This document shows, one piece after another, positions 8,919 to 18,117 of a stretch of DNA of 47,283 nucleotides. The notes under the pieces were generated by a model. It saw nothing but the letters and a program-made list of their open reading frames with translations, was not told where the DNA came from and made no database searches. How positions within the stretch are numbered: the first letter of the stretch is position 1; every line of letters begins with the position of its first letter. A program made the translations under genes and the position numbers. The DNA is taken from positions 1 through 47,283 of the forward strand of contig JAQBNI010000132.1 of NCBI GenBank assembly GCA_028288625.1, written 5' to 3'. The stretch comes from Bacteroidota bacterium. GTDB taxonomy: Bacteria; Bacteroidota; Bacteroidia; Chitinophagales; JADIYW01.

Positions 8919-10346
8919 TCATTTTATCTTACTTATTTTGATCATGTTTGCGCGTCCCTTATTCTTGATCGGCATGCTCGCCGTACTCACAACAATATCT
9001 CCCGTAGCAACAAGCTTTTTATCTTTCAGCAAGTGAATAATATCTTCGATCGATTCATCCGTACTTACAAAGCTGTCGTAAAAAAATACATCCACCCCCC
9101 AAACCAGGCTGAGCGTGTTCATCAACAGAGGGTTGCTTGTGAAAATATGTATATCTGCCTTAGGGCGATAACTCGCCAGCATAAATGCCGTGTAGCCGGA
9201 ATAAGTCATGCCGTTAATAGCCTTAGCTTGCACATCCGCTGCCATTTTGCATGCATTAAAACAAATAGCATCAGATAAGAATGTTTTTGAATGTTTATCC
9301 GGCAATAAATTTTTTTCATAGATCTCATCTTCGTGTTCCGTGCGGCGGATGATCTTCGCGATCGTTTGCACCACGCGCGCAGGATATTTTCCAACAGAAG
9401 TTTCACCGCTCAGCATGATCGCATCCGCACCATCGAGTACTCCATTCGCAACATCAGTGATCTCCGCGCGTGTCGGTCGAGTCATATCCATCATCGACTC
9501 CATCACCTGTGTAGCAATGATCACTGGCTTTGACGCCTGTATGCATTTCTTGATGATCTTTTTTTGTATCAGCGGCATTTCTTCCATAGCTACTTCCACG
9601 CCAAGGTCGCCGCGTGCGATCATCACCGCATCCGTTGCTTTTATAATACTGTCGATATTTTTTACAGCTTCGGGTTTTTCGATCTTCGCAATGATCTTTA
9701 TACCGGATTGCTGTCCGTCTATAATATTTCTGAGATCTGTAATGTCTTTTGCAGTTCGCACAAACGATAACCCGATCCAGTTCACAGGATGCTTTAAAAT
9801 AAAATTGAGGTCTTCATGATCTTTTTCCGTTAAGCTTGGCAATGTGATCACCGTATTAGGTAAATTAAATCCTTTCTTGGAAGATAAAATTCCTCCGGAG
9901 ATAACTTTACACTGTATTGCTTTTTCACTTAAGATCGCTTCCACCTGCAACTCTAATTTTCCATCGTCTATCAGTATAAATTCACCCACCTGCAGATCTT
10001 TCGCGAGTTGTTCATAGGTAACAGAAAAAATTTCCTTCGTACCGATCACTTCATCGCTTGTTACTTTTATACTTTTTCCTTCCTCTAACTCAATCGCATT
10101 ATTTTGCATCAAGCCTGTACGCAATTTCGGTCCCTGCAGATCCGCTAAAATTCCTGCATTCGATTGATGTGTTTCATTCAATTTTACAATACGTTCAATA
10201 ACGAGCTGGTGATCTTCATGCCTGCCGTGGGAAAAATTAATACGGAAAACATCTACACCGCTGAGAAATAATTCTTCCAGTTTTTCATAGCTGCTGCTTG
10301 CAGGACCAATCGTGGCTACTATTTTAGTTTTTCTTCTTCGAATCAT
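8919..10346 (-). CDS. pyk: Pyruvate kinase
   Basis: Transfers phosphate from phosphoenolpyruvate to ADP, the last step of glycolysis. The 475-residue protein begins IRRRKTKIVATIGPAS with FRINFSHG soon after. The barrel active site is seen in IIAKIEKPEAV (catalytic lysine) and MIARGDLGVE (metal and substrate ligands), followed by MESMMDMTRPTRAEITDVAN and IMLSGETSVGKYP. The C-terminal domain is present and complete, giving the standard single-copy A/B/C-domain enzyme. Its start overlaps the end of the upstream IPExxxVDY gene by 23 bases, so the two are translated from one transcript. Confidence 0.97.
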   Translation of the reverse strand: MIRRRKTKIVATIGPASSSYEKLEELFLSGVDVFRINFSHGRHEDHQLVIERIVKLNETHQSNAGILADLQGPKLRTGLMQNNAIELEEGKSIKVTSDEVIGTKEIFSVTYEQLAKDLQVGEFILIDDGKLELQVEAILSEKAIQCKVISGGILSSKKGFNLPNTVITLPSLTEKDHEDLNFILKHPVNWIGLSFVRTAKDITDLRNIIDGQQSGIKIIAKIEKPEAVKNIDSIIKATDAVMIARGDLGVEVAMEEMPLIQKKIIKKCIQASKPVIIATQVMESMMDMTRPTRAEITDVANGVLDGADAIMLSGETSVGKYPARVVQTIAKIIRRTEHEDEIYEKNLLPDKHSKTFLSDAICFNACKMAADVQAKAINGMTYSGYTAFMLASYRPKADIHIFTSNPLLMNTLSLVWGVDVFFYDSFVSTDESIEDIIHLLKDKKLVATGDIVVSTASMPIKNKGRANMIKISKIK

Positions 10347-10770
10347 TCAAGTGTCGGATTAATAAATTGTGTTTTGATTTCAGTGAGTTCACTTCAAGCT
10401 GTATTGCCGATTGCACGCCGGGAGTTTTTGTGAGCAGATCGGTAAATGCTTCCCTTTCAAAATAATCTTCTTCGCCGTGCAACAGGAATAAAAAGTCAAA
10501 GTTTTTTAATTCCGGGATAAGAATATTTCCGGCATTTTTATTCTGGATGATTTCAAGCGTATAAAACAACGCCTCATTTTTAAATTTATAAACATTGAAA
10601 TGTTTGAAGCCTTTTATCTGCGGACTGTAAAATTCAAGATCGGAAACGCGCTTAAAATTCCAGTTGAGATATTGATTCAGATGCAGGCACAAGCGATAAT
10701 CTTCCATCCCCGAGTTAATTCCCCAGATCGAAAAATCGTATTCAATATCTATGATTTGCCTTTTTCCCAT
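10324..10770 (-). CDS. IPExxxVDY family protein
   Basis: A 148-residue protein from ATG 10770 (a GTG at 10782 would add four residues). It contains DIEYDFSIWGINSGMEDYRLC and LIPELKNFDFLFLLHGE, which match the Bacteroidota family named after its IPExxxVDY motif (here IPELKNFDF). The family has no known function. It precedes pyk and overlaps it by 23 bases, and it diverges from acpP-fabF-rnc; in my recollection of Bacteroidota genomes this gene usually keeps company with rnc and pyk, so the placement supports the assignment. Confidence 0.82.
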   Translation of the reverse strand: MGKRQIIDIEYDFSIWGINSGMEDYRLCLHLNQYLNWNFKRVSDLEFYSPQIKGFKHFNVYKFKNEALFYTLEIIQNKNAGNILIPELKNFDFLFLLHGEEDYFEREAFTDLLTKTPGVQSAIQLEVNSLKSKHNLLIRHLNDSKKKN

Positions 10771-10918
10771 ATAAGCAGGCACAATTTAATGAACGGATAC
10801 ATTAAAAACAGGTGGGTTTTTCAACATTTCGCATTGTAATTTTAAAAACTATTGATATACAGTAATTTAGATAAAAATTAATTTAGCTCACTTTTATGCA
10901 GAATATCAAAAATTACCC

Positions 10919-10926
10919 TAATTTTG
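10919..10926 (+). promoter_or_regulatory. acpP promoter, -7 element
   Basis: TAATTTTG is an exact TAnnTTTG match 28 bases before the acpP ATG. No TTTG is visible at the usual -33 spacing. It would drive acpP and probably fabF and rnc. Confidence 0.5.
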
Positions 10927-10954
10927 CACTTCAATTTTATAAAATATATTGACT

Positions 10955-11188
10955 ATGTCAACCATTGCAGAGCGCGTAAAAAAGATAATCGTCGAGAAGT
11001 TAGGTGTAGAGGATAGCGAAGTAACTCCTGAAGCAAGTTTTGAAAATGATCTGAAAGCTGATTCGCTGGAAACAGTGGAACTGATCATGGAATTTGAAAA
11101 GGAATTTAATATCATCATACCGGACGAGCAAGCCGACAAAATAAAGACGGTAGGCGAGGCGATCGCTTACCTGGAAGCCAACGTATAA
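10955..11188 (+). CDS. acpP: Acyl carrier protein
   Basis: Carries growing acyl chains on a 4'-phosphopantetheine arm during fatty acid synthesis. From ATG 10955 it is 77 residues, acidic and helical, with the attachment motif ADSLETVEL and the modified serine at position 37. [18 protein letters not shown] is a standard ACP N-terminus, which is why I prefer this ATG over the TTG at 10949. It lies 80 bases upstream of fabF, which supplies the next enzyme of the pathway. Confidence 0.96.
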   Translation: MSTIAERVKKIIVEKLGVEDSEVTPEASFENDLKADSLETVELIMEFEKEFNIIIPDEQADKIKTVGEAIAYLEANV

Positions 11189-11268
11189 TTGTAACGCTTC
11201 TTTTTTTCTTTTGTAACGACTATCTTCGTTGCTAACATCACTAATTTTAGTTCAATTAAATTAATCCG

Positions 11269-12528
11269 ATGAAATGGAATCGCGTTGTCGTAACCGGAAT
11301 GGGCGCCATTACTCCTATCGGGAATACAGTAGAAGCATTCCGGGAGAATTTAATTAAAGGAACCAGCGGCTGTGAAAGCATTACTAAATTCGATACAACA
11401 CAATTCCGCACAAAATTTGCCTGCGGGATAAAAAACTATCAACCCGAAAATTTTTTCGATAAAAAGGAATTAAAAAAACTCGATCCGTTCGGGCAATACG
11501 CGTTGATCAGTGCAGATGAAGCGATCAAGGATTCGGGTCTTTTAGATTTTTATGAACTCAATAAAAAACGCGTGGGCGTTTTATTTACTTCGGGGTTCGG
11601 CGGTGTGCAAACTTTCCAGGATGAGTTAATGCAATATTTTCAAAACGGAAAAAACCCGAGATACTTCAGTCCGTTCTTTGTTCCGCGCATGCTGCTCGAT
11701 CTTGCAGGTGGAAATATTTCTATCAAGTATGGTTTTAAAGGAATGAATTTTTCCGTGGTTGCGGCATGCGCAAGTTCTACGAACGCACTCATTGATGCAT
11801 TAAATTATATACGGTTAGGAAAAGCAGATGTATTAATTGTGGGTGGATCGGAAGCATCTGTTACGGAAGTTTCTGTTGGCGCATTTGGTGCCATGAAAGC
11901 ATTATCGGAGCGCAACGATGATCCCGCAACTGCTTCGCGACCTTTTGACCTGGAACGCGATGGATTTGTAATGGGTGAAGGCTCAGGCTGCATGGTAATT
12001 GAAAGCCTGGAGCACGCTCAAAAACGGAATGCAAAAATTTATGCAGAGCTTGCAGGCGGCGCGATGAATGCGGATGCGTATCATATTACTGCGCCGCATC
12101 CTGAAGGAGAAAGTGTAGTGGATGTAATGAAGGAAGCGCTTGAAGATGCAAATATAACAATTCATGATGTTGATTATATCAACGTACATGGAACATCAAC
12201 ACCGCTTGGCGATCTGTCTGAAATCAAAGCGATACAAACGGTTTTTAGCGGGCGGGCTTATGAGCTCAATATCAGTTCAACAAAATCTATGACGGGTCAT
12301 ATGTTGGGTGCAGCAGGTATTGCAGAAGCTATTACATCAGTATTTGCGATACAGGACAATGTTGTTCCGCCAACTATAAATCATTTTAATGATGATCCCG
12401 CATTCGACAGCAGGCTGAATTTTACATTTAACCATGCGGAATATAAAAATATTGACACGGTACTTTCTAATAATTTCGGTTTTGGCGGACATAACGCCTC
12501 TGTTGTTTTTAAGCGATTTGTTGCTTAA
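11269..12528 (+). CDS. fabF: 3-oxoacyl-[acyl-carrier-protein] synthase II
   Basis: Condenses malonyl-ACP with acyl-ACP to elongate fatty acids. The 419-residue thiolase-fold protein shows the Cys-His-His triad: Cys167 in VVAACASSTNA, His307 in VHGTSTPLGD and His344 in TGHMLGAAG. The N-terminus RVVVTGMGAITPIGN and the C-terminal NNFGFGGHNAS are typical of FabF. It follows acpP and is followed 32 bases later by rnc, a common bacterial order. Length and motifs are complete. Confidence 0.97.
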   Translation: MKWNRVVVTGMGAITPIGNTVEAFRENLIKGTSGCESITKFDTTQFRTKFACGIKNYQPENFFDKKELKKLDPFGQYALISADEAIKDSGLLDFYELNKKRVGVLFTSGFGGVQTFQDELMQYFQNGKNPRYFSPFFVPRMLLDLAGGNISIKYGFKGMNFSVVAACASSTNALIDALNYIRLGKADVLIVGGSEASVTEVSVGAFGAMKALSERNDDPATASRPFDLERDGFVMGEGSGCMVIESLEHAQKRNAKIYAELAGGAMNADAYHITAPHPEGESVVDVMKEALEDANITIHDVDYINVHGTSTPLGDLSEIKAIQTVFSGRAYELNISSTKSMTGHMLGAAGIAEAITSVFAIQDNVVPPTINHFNDDPAFDSRLNFTFNHAEYKNIDTVLSNNFGFGGHNASVVFKRFVA

Positions 12529-12560
12529 TATTGTAATGTTGTTTGATATAATTCCATTGC

Positions 12561-13280
12561 ATGATCTCTTTTTTACGAAATTTATTTTCCAGGAAAAAAC
12601 CTGCGCAGAAATACGCTTTTCCCGATCTGTATGAAAAAATAAATTACTATCCGATATCTTCCGAAGAAAATTATATCCGCGCTTTAACACACTCTTCCTT
12701 TACGAAAAAAATGGAAGAAAAAAATGAGCGGCTGGAATTTTTAGGTGATGCCGTGATTAATTTTTCCGTGGCAGAAGCCTTGTTTCACAAGCTTGATGGT
12801 AAGAACGAAGGTACATTGACTAAGGCGCGCGCTGCGATTGTTAACCGCAAGAATTTAAACCGCGTAGGAATTGAGATAGGGATCACTAAATATTTACGAC
12901 ATAAATTATCTGACAAACAGCTGGAAGAAGCTCCGGATATTATCGGTAATGCATTTGAAGCATTGATTGGCGCATATTACCTCGAATATGGAATGCAGGA
13001 CATGGAAAATTTAGTTGCTGATCTGTTGATGAAAGATTTCGATGCAGAAAATTTTCATAAGAATATTTCAGATCCCAAAAGCCACCTCATAGAATGGATG
13101 CAATCCAAAAAGAAAATATTTTCCTTTGTACATCATACTGCGCCAAATGAAACCGGGGTATTTTCCGTGTCATTAAAGATAGATGGTGATATTACTGCGA
13201 ATGGGGTTGGCAAGAATAAAAAAGAAGCAGAGCAGGATGCATGTTTCAATGCAATAAAACTCCTTGAGCTGGATGTTTAG
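12561..13280 (+). CDS. rnc: Ribonuclease III
   Basis: Cuts double-stranded RNA in rRNA maturation and mRNA processing. The 239-residue protein has the catalytic signature NERLEFLGDAVINFSVAE at about 54-71, a second acidic site in PDIIGNAFEALIGAYYLE, and a C-terminal double-stranded-RNA-binding domain from about 170 ending in NKKEAEQDACFNAIKLLE. An N-terminal extension of about 20 residues (ISFLRNLFSRKKPAQK) precedes the core, as in many Bacteroidota. Overlap with fabF is absent (32-base gap), and no promoter consensus is seen, so it probably reads from the acpP promoter. Confidence 0.96.
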   Translation: MISFLRNLFSRKKPAQKYAFPDLYEKINYYPISSEENYIRALTHSSFTKKMEEKNERLEFLGDAVINFSVAEALFHKLDGKNEGTLTKARAAIVNRKNLNRVGIEIGITKYLRHKLSDKQLEEAPDIIGNAFEALIGAYYLEYGMQDMENLVADLLMKDFDAENFHKNISDPKSHLIEWMQSKKKIFSFVHHTAPNETGVFSVSLKIDGDITANGVGKNKKEAEQDACFNAIKLLELDV

Positions 13281-13334
13281 TGATGTCGGTGTTTATCTAC
13301 GACAAGCAAATCATTAGTGATATATACTTTTCAG

Positions 13335-13427
13335 ATCCCAAAGCAAGTTTGGGATGCTTAGTGTTGTTGTGCTGTGCGGCTTTGCCGCACCAGCACATTG
13401 TACGTCATCCTGAACTTGATTCAGGAT
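13335..13427. repeat. Cluster of three intergenic palindromes (REP-like)
   Basis: Three hairpin-forming units sit in a row. 13335-13355: ATCCCAAA / TTTGGGAT with a 5-base loop, perfect. 13368-13397: 12-13 bp GC-rich stem with one bulge and a TTT loop. 13407-13427: ATCCTGAA / TTCAGGAT with a 5-base loop, perfect. Unit three resembles dispersed intergenic palindromes that I recall from many bacterial genomes. None is followed by a T run, so I do not call them terminators of rnc. Confidence 0.7.
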
Positions 13428-13488
13428 CTAAAATCATCAGTCATCAAAGTCACCACTAACTAAAGAGATCTTTTTCTGTTTTACCTGT

Positions 13489-13713
13489 ATGTGGCAAAAA
13501 TATGAAAAGAAAGATTCAGGAGTGGAGTCCTATAAAATCGGAAAGGACTTTATAGAAGTGAAATTCAAAACAAAGTTCAAGCCTTATATGTACAATTATA
13601 AAGTAACAGGGAAAACCCATGTAGAAAAAATGAAAAAACTTGCACGTGCCAATAAAGGTTTAAGCACTTATATTTCACAAAATGTTAAGGATAAGTATGA
13701 CGATGATTATTAG
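13489..13713 (+). CDS. Small KTSC-domain-like protein
   Basis: A 74-residue soluble protein. The pattern SGVESYKIGKDFIEVKFK, a FKPYMYNYKV strand pair, a KMKKLARANKGLSTY helix and a closing NVKDKYDDDY resembles the KTSC domain, a short alpha/beta domain named for its Lys-Thr-Ser-Cys segment and often found alone or next to nucleic-acid-related genes. I see the general shape but not the exact name-giving residues, so this is a tentative family call. Function unknown. It stands alone, 61 bases after the palindrome cluster. Confidence 0.6.
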   Translation: MWQKYEKKDSGVESYKIGKDFIEVKFKTKFKPYMYNYKVTGKTHVEKMKKLARANKGLSTYISQNVKDKYDDDY

Positions 13714-13769
13714 AGTAATAATAGTAATTCAAACTTTAATCTTCTGCTATCAACACTCGTTGAGTAAAT

Positions 13770-13803
13770 TTTGATTTTCATCACCGCCTTAGTTTTAAAT
13801 TTG
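13770..13803 (+). promoter_or_regulatory. Promoter of the arginase-fold gene
   Basis: TTTG at 13770-13773 and TAAATTTG at 13796-13803, 22 bases apart, match the Bacteroidota TTTG / TAnnTTTG pair. The predicted transcript starts about 10 bases before the ATG at 13820. Confidence 0.6.
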
Positions 13804-13819
13804 TTTCAAAATTCCCATT

Positions 13820-14962
13820 ATGCTCAGCGATTTTCTGCAACCGGTCAGCGATACTTTACTTGAAAAATTTTATCACCCAAATACATACGCTAAAGAATAT
13901 ATACACCTTTACCAGGAAAAGCAAACGCTGGAGAATTATTCCATCGCGTTGTTGGGTGTGGAAGATTTCAGGGGATATTTGACAAATATCGGAACGGAAA
14001 AAGCGCCGGATGAAATTCGTAAGCAACTGTATCAATGCTCTGCATTTACAAATGGCACGAAACTGCTCGATGTCGGCAATATAAAAGCGGGCGCCACTTA
14101 TATCGATACGCTTGTGGCTGTAGTCGAGATCATGCATGAGTTATTCCGGAATAATATCATCACGATTATTATCGGCGGAGATTCAGCTCTCGCTTCTGCA
14201 CAATTTAAAGCTTATGAAATTTTTGAAAATGATATTACGGTAGCCCATGTGGCTTCCCGAGTGCTTTGGGAAAACAGTGAAGTGGATATTCATAAAACAT
14301 ATCTTAAAGATTTCTTTCTGAGCAACTATTTACGAAAGTATAATTTGCTTGCATATCAATCTTATTTTCTTCATGAAAAACAATTGAGTTTTCTCACCGG
14401 TAAAAATCACGATATACTTCGCGTAGGAAAAATACGTGAACATATTTTTGAAGCAGAACCTTTTTTAAGGGAAGCTGCAATGGTGACTTACAACATCAAT
14501 GCATTAAGGTTTTCAGATGCGCCGGGTCAGCCTGATCCTTCACCCAATGGCTTGTTTGGAGATGAAGCTTGTGCTCTTGCAAGGTATGCAGGAATGAGCG
14601 ACCAGCTGATGAGCATTGGTTTTTATGATTACAATCCCGATCATGATAAAGCCAATATTACAGCAAAGCAATGTGCGCAGATGATATGGTATTTTATTGA
14701 AGGTGTAAGCTTGCGAAGGAGCGATTATCCTATCGTAGATGAAAAAGATTTTAATACTTATATCGTACAAATAGATGATGCGGAAAACGATTTTGTTTTT
14801 TTAAAGAGCAAGAAAAGCGATCGCTGGTGGATGAAAATATTGTATGATAAAAATGAATTTCAAAAACATTTACTCGTGCCCTGCACCTATAAAGACTATC
14901 TCACCGCCTTAAACAATGAGATCCCGGAACGATGGATGCGCGAATGGGTACGGTTATCTTAA
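13820..14962 (+). CDS. Arginase/formimidoylglutamase-fold protein lacking metal ligands
   Basis: A 380-residue member of the ureohydrolase fold, of the Bacteroidota branch usually annotated formimidoylglutamase or arginase. Recognisable landmarks are YSIALLGVEDFRGYL, IIIGGDSALASAQ (119-128), YNINALRFSDAP (224-235), SPNGLFGDEACALARYAG and MIWYFIEG. The manganese-binding residues of true ureohydrolases appear replaced: GGDH is GGDS, the DAHxD motif is read as ASRVLWE, and DxDxxDP becomes NINALRFSD. I infer that the protein is probably not a manganese hydrolase; it may be a structural or regulatory pseudoenzyme. It is a monocistronic gene with its own promoter. The fold assignment is firm, the loss of activity is inference. 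Confidence 0.8.
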   Translation: MLSDFLQPVSDTLLEKFYHPNTYAKEYIHLYQEKQTLENYSIALLGVEDFRGYLTNIGTEKAPDEIRKQLYQCSAFTNGTKLLDVGNIKAGATYIDTLVAVVEIMHELFRNNIITIIIGGDSALASAQFKAYEIFENDITVAHVASRVLWENSEVDIHKTYLKDFFLSNYLRKYNLLAYQSYFLHEKQLSFLTGKNHDILRVGKIREHIFEAEPFLREAAMVTYNINALRFSDAPGQPDPSPNGLFGDEACALARYAGMSDQLMSIGFYDYNPDHDKANITAKQCAQMIWYFIEGVSLRRSDYPIVDEKDFNTYIVQIDDAENDFVFLKSKKSDRWWMKILYDKNEFQKHLLVPCTYKDYLTALNNEIPERWMREWVRLS

Positions 14963-15057
14963 TCTCCTAATTTATTGTTAATTAAACCATTTGCTTTTGT
15001 AATGGTTAAACATAGCGTGTATTCCTGCGTCTAAGAAATATTATTTAAAATTATAAA

Positions 15058-18000
15058 ATGCCCCGAGTCCTTTTATTGTGTTGTTTGTTTTTTTGTGGAA
15101 TTACGATCTGTGTTTCTCAATCATTTACAGTTACGGGAAAAATAATAGATGTTAAAGATAATTCCGGATTGATCGGCGTGAACATATTATTGACTAACAA
15201 AGATGATACAACGCAATGGAAGGGAGGTGTAACGGATTTGGAAGGAAATTTTATGATCAGCGATCTGCAAAAAGGAAACTATATACTCAATATCAGTTAT
15301 GTGAGCTATAAGACTGTGATCAGGACTATTGTGGTGAAGGATAGCACGGATGTTGGTACGATTCCGATGACTGAAGAAAGTAAACTGCTGAAAGAAGTAC
15401 TCATCCAGGATAAGCAGATACGCGCGCAGCAGTTGAATGACACCACGCAATACAACGCCAATTCTTTTAAAACAAACAGGGACGCAAACGCGGAAGACCT
15501 GTTGGGAAAAATGCCCGGCGTGTCTTCTGAGAACGGAACTGTGAAAATAAATGGTGAACAGGTAAAAAAGATTTACGTGGATGGGAAAGAATTTTTTGGT
15601 GATGATCCGAATATCGCTTTAAAAAATCTTCCTGCAGAAATTATTGATAAAGTGCAGGTGTTTGATAAGTTGAGCGACCAGGCGCAGTTTACAGGATTCG
15701 ACGACGGCAATTCGCAAAAGACGCTAAATATAATTACGAAGAAGGGTAAGAATAACGGGGTATTCGGAAAAGTATATGGCGGTTACGGCGGACCGGGAAA
15801 CCGTTATAATGCAGGGGCAAGCATTAACTTTTTTAAAAATGACAGGCGGCTGACGATTATCGGTATGTCTAATAATCTCAACCAGCAAAATTTTAATTCA
15901 CAGGACTTGTTAGGTATTACTTCGGGTTCGGGAAATGCACGGGGAGGAGGCGGTCCTTCCGGCGCGCGTGGTGCAGGCTCCGCCGGAAGAGGTGGTGGAG
16001 ATAATTCACTGAATAATTTTCTCGTGTCTCAACAGAACGGCATCGCAACAACACATGCAATAGGTTTAAATTACACGGACCTTTTAGGAAAGAATAAAAA
16101 GGTAAAACTGACCGGAAGTTATTTCTTCAATTATACAAAGAATACAAACTCAAACGACCTCACAAGAAATTATATTACAAATGCGGACAGTGGATTGGTA
16201 TATAAAGAAACAAGTAATTCGGTAACCAATAATTTCAATCACCGGCTAAATCTCAGGATAGAATATAGTATTGATTCTTTTAACTCCATCATTTTTACAC
16301 CTAGATTAAATTTTCAGGTGAACAGATCTGAAAGTGATGTTTCTGCTAATAGCTCAAGCGTTGAAGGTCTTATTAATCAAACACAAAATAGTACAACATC
16401 AAAATTGTCCGGTTATAATTTTGCAAATGATATTTTATACCAGCACAAATTTCATAAAAAGGGACGGACACTGTCTTTCAATTTTACAACATCCTACAAT
16501 AACAAAAATGGCAACGGCAGTTTATATTCTTTAAGTGATTATTTTTTAGACAGCAATTCAACGCTCACCAATCAGAGAAATAACCAGCATACAAAGAGCT
16601 ATACGCTGTCGGGTAATATTTCTTATACTGAACCGGTTGCAAAGAACGGGCAAATGCAGTTTAATTACGGACCGTCCTATACAAAAAGTAAAACTGATAA
16701 AACCACGTATGATTTTGATTCGCTCACAAATGATTATACCTTATTCAGTTCAGCTTTAAGTAATCAATTTGATAATACTTATCTCACGAATAAGGTCGGC
16801 GTAAGCTATCGCTACAATAAAGAAAAATTAAACTGGATGGTTGGTTTAAATTTCCAGCATGCATTATTGCAGAGCATGCAGAGTGTGCCGTACAGCTTGC
16901 AGGTAAAAAGGAATTTTTATAATGCTTTGCCTCAGGCGATGTTGAATTATAAATTTTCAAAAGAAAAAAATATTCGCATCATGTACAGGAGTTCTACGAA
17001 TCCTCCTTCAATAAGCCAGCTACAGGATGTTGTCAATAACAATAATCCTTTGTTGCTAACTACCGGAAACCCTGATCTAAAGCAGGATTACTCCCATACA
17101 TTAACTGTCCGGTACGGTCAGAACAATATTACAAAGGCAACAAATCTCTTCGCATTTTTATTTGCTTCGTACACACAGAATTATGTTGCCAACGGAACAT
17201 TTATTCCCGCTGGTGATTCTCTCGTTTCAGGAGTTTTGCTTGCGCGCGGCAGTCAGTTGACAAAGCCGGTTAATTTAAGCGGGTACACGAGTGTAAGAAC
17301 ATTTCTGACATACGGCGTACCCATCAACAAATTAAAATCAAACTTTAATGTAAACGGTGGTTTCTCCTATACGAGAACCCCGGGGTTGATCAATAACCTC
17401 GCGAATTTTTCAAATAATTATGCATTGAATGCAGGCGTGGTATTGAGCAGCAATATCAGCGAGAAAATAGATTTTACTATTTCGTATTCCGGAAATTATA
17501 ACATTGTAAAAAATACATTGCAACAAAAGAGCAACAATAATTATTTTAATCACAACGCTTCTGCAAAATTCAACTGGCAGTTCTGGAAAGGCTTTGTGTT
17601 TAATACTTCAATCAATAATACATTGTATGCAGGCATTTCTTATAACACAAGCTATTGGTTGTGGAACGCTTCGTTAGCTTATAAATTTTTGAAGGCTGAA
17701 AACCTGGAAGTGAAATTCAGTGTTGCGGATATTCTGAATCAAAATAAAAATGTTACGCGGACTGTAACGGAAACGTACATTGAAGATGCGAGATATACCG
17801 CCTTACAGCGTTATTATATGGGAACGATCACGTACACTATCAGAAAATTCGGAAGTGCTGAAATAAAAACTCCTAAAGATTTTATCGGAACACCACAGGA
17901 AGAAAATAAAACAACTCCACGGCAGTCCGGAAATAAACCTGTTCCTCCGTCATCGGGAAATACCAACCCACCGTTAACACCGCAAAAGGATAGTATTTCT

Positions 18001-18087
18001 TTACCTGTAGTTGTACCTCAAAGAGATACCATTATTATTCCACCGGCGCCAAGAGATAGCAGCAATTCACCAACACCGAGGCAATAA
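15058..18087 (+). CDS. Outer-membrane beta-barrel protein with carboxypeptidase-like N-domain
   Basis: A 1009-residue predicted outer-membrane protein of the TonB-receptor-like barrel family common in Bacteroidota. A signal peptide ends near VSQ (residue 21). Residues 22-112 are a carboxypeptidase-regulatory-like domain (SGLIGVNILL, YILNISYVSYKT). A plug-like domain follows: DLLGKMPGVSSENGTVKINGE and KKIYVDGKEFFGDDP. The rest is a long array of amphipathic strands rich in Asn, Tyr and Ser. I see no TonB box and no SusD partner next to it. Two oddities: a Gly/Arg-rich insert at about 294-316, and a Pro-rich tail of about 65 residues after the last barrel-like strands. Substrate unknown. Confidence 0.88.
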   Translation: MPRVLLLCCLFFCGITICVSQSFTVTGKIIDVKDNSGLIGVNILLTNKDDTTQWKGGVTDLEGNFMISDLQKGNYILNISYVSYKTVIRTIVVKDSTDVGTIPMTEESKLLKEVLIQDKQIRAQQLNDTTQYNANSFKTNRDANAEDLLGKMPGVSSENGTVKINGEQVKKIYVDGKEFFGDDPNIALKNLPAEIIDKVQVFDKLSDQAQFTGFDDGNSQKTLNIITKKGKNNGVFGKVYGGYGGPGNRYNAGASINFFKNDRRLTIIGMSNNLNQQNFNSQDLLGITSGSGNARGGGGPSGARGAGSAGRGGGDNSLNNFLVSQQNGIATTHAIGLNYTDLLGKNKKVKLTGSYFFNYTKNTNSNDLTRNYITNADSGLVYKETSNSVTNNFNHRLNLRIEYSIDSFNSIIFTPRLNFQVNRSESDVSANSSSVEGLINQTQNSTTSKLSGYNFANDILYQHKFHKKGRTLSFNFTTSYNNKNGNGSLYSLSDYFLDSNSTLTNQRNNQHTKSYTLSGNISYTEPVAKNGQMQFNYGPSYTKSKTDKTTYDFDSLTNDYTLFSSALSNQFDNTYLTNKVGVSYRYNKEKLNWMVGLNFQHALLQSMQSVPYSLQVKRNFYNALPQAMLNYKFSKEKNIRIMYRSSTNPPSISQLQDVVNNNNPLLLTTGNPDLKQDYSHTLTVRYGQNNITKATNLFAFLFASYTQNYVANGTFIPAGDSLVSGVLLARGSQLTKPVNLSGYTSVRTFLTYGVPINKLKSNFNVNGGFSYTRTPGLINNLANFSNNYALNAGVVLSSNISEKIDFTISYSGNYNIVKNTLQQKSNNNYFNHNASAKFNWQFWKGFVFNTSINNTLYAGISYNTSYWLWNASLAYKFLKAENLEVKFSVADILNQNKNVTRTVTETYIEDARYTALQRYYMGTITYTIRKFGSAEIKTPKDFIGTPQEENKTTPRQSGNKPVPPSSGNTNPPLTPQKDSISLPVVVPQRDTIIIPPAPRDSSNSPTPRQ

Positions 18088-18117
18088 AAGATGGCGTCGC
18101 TTTAAGCGATGACATCC

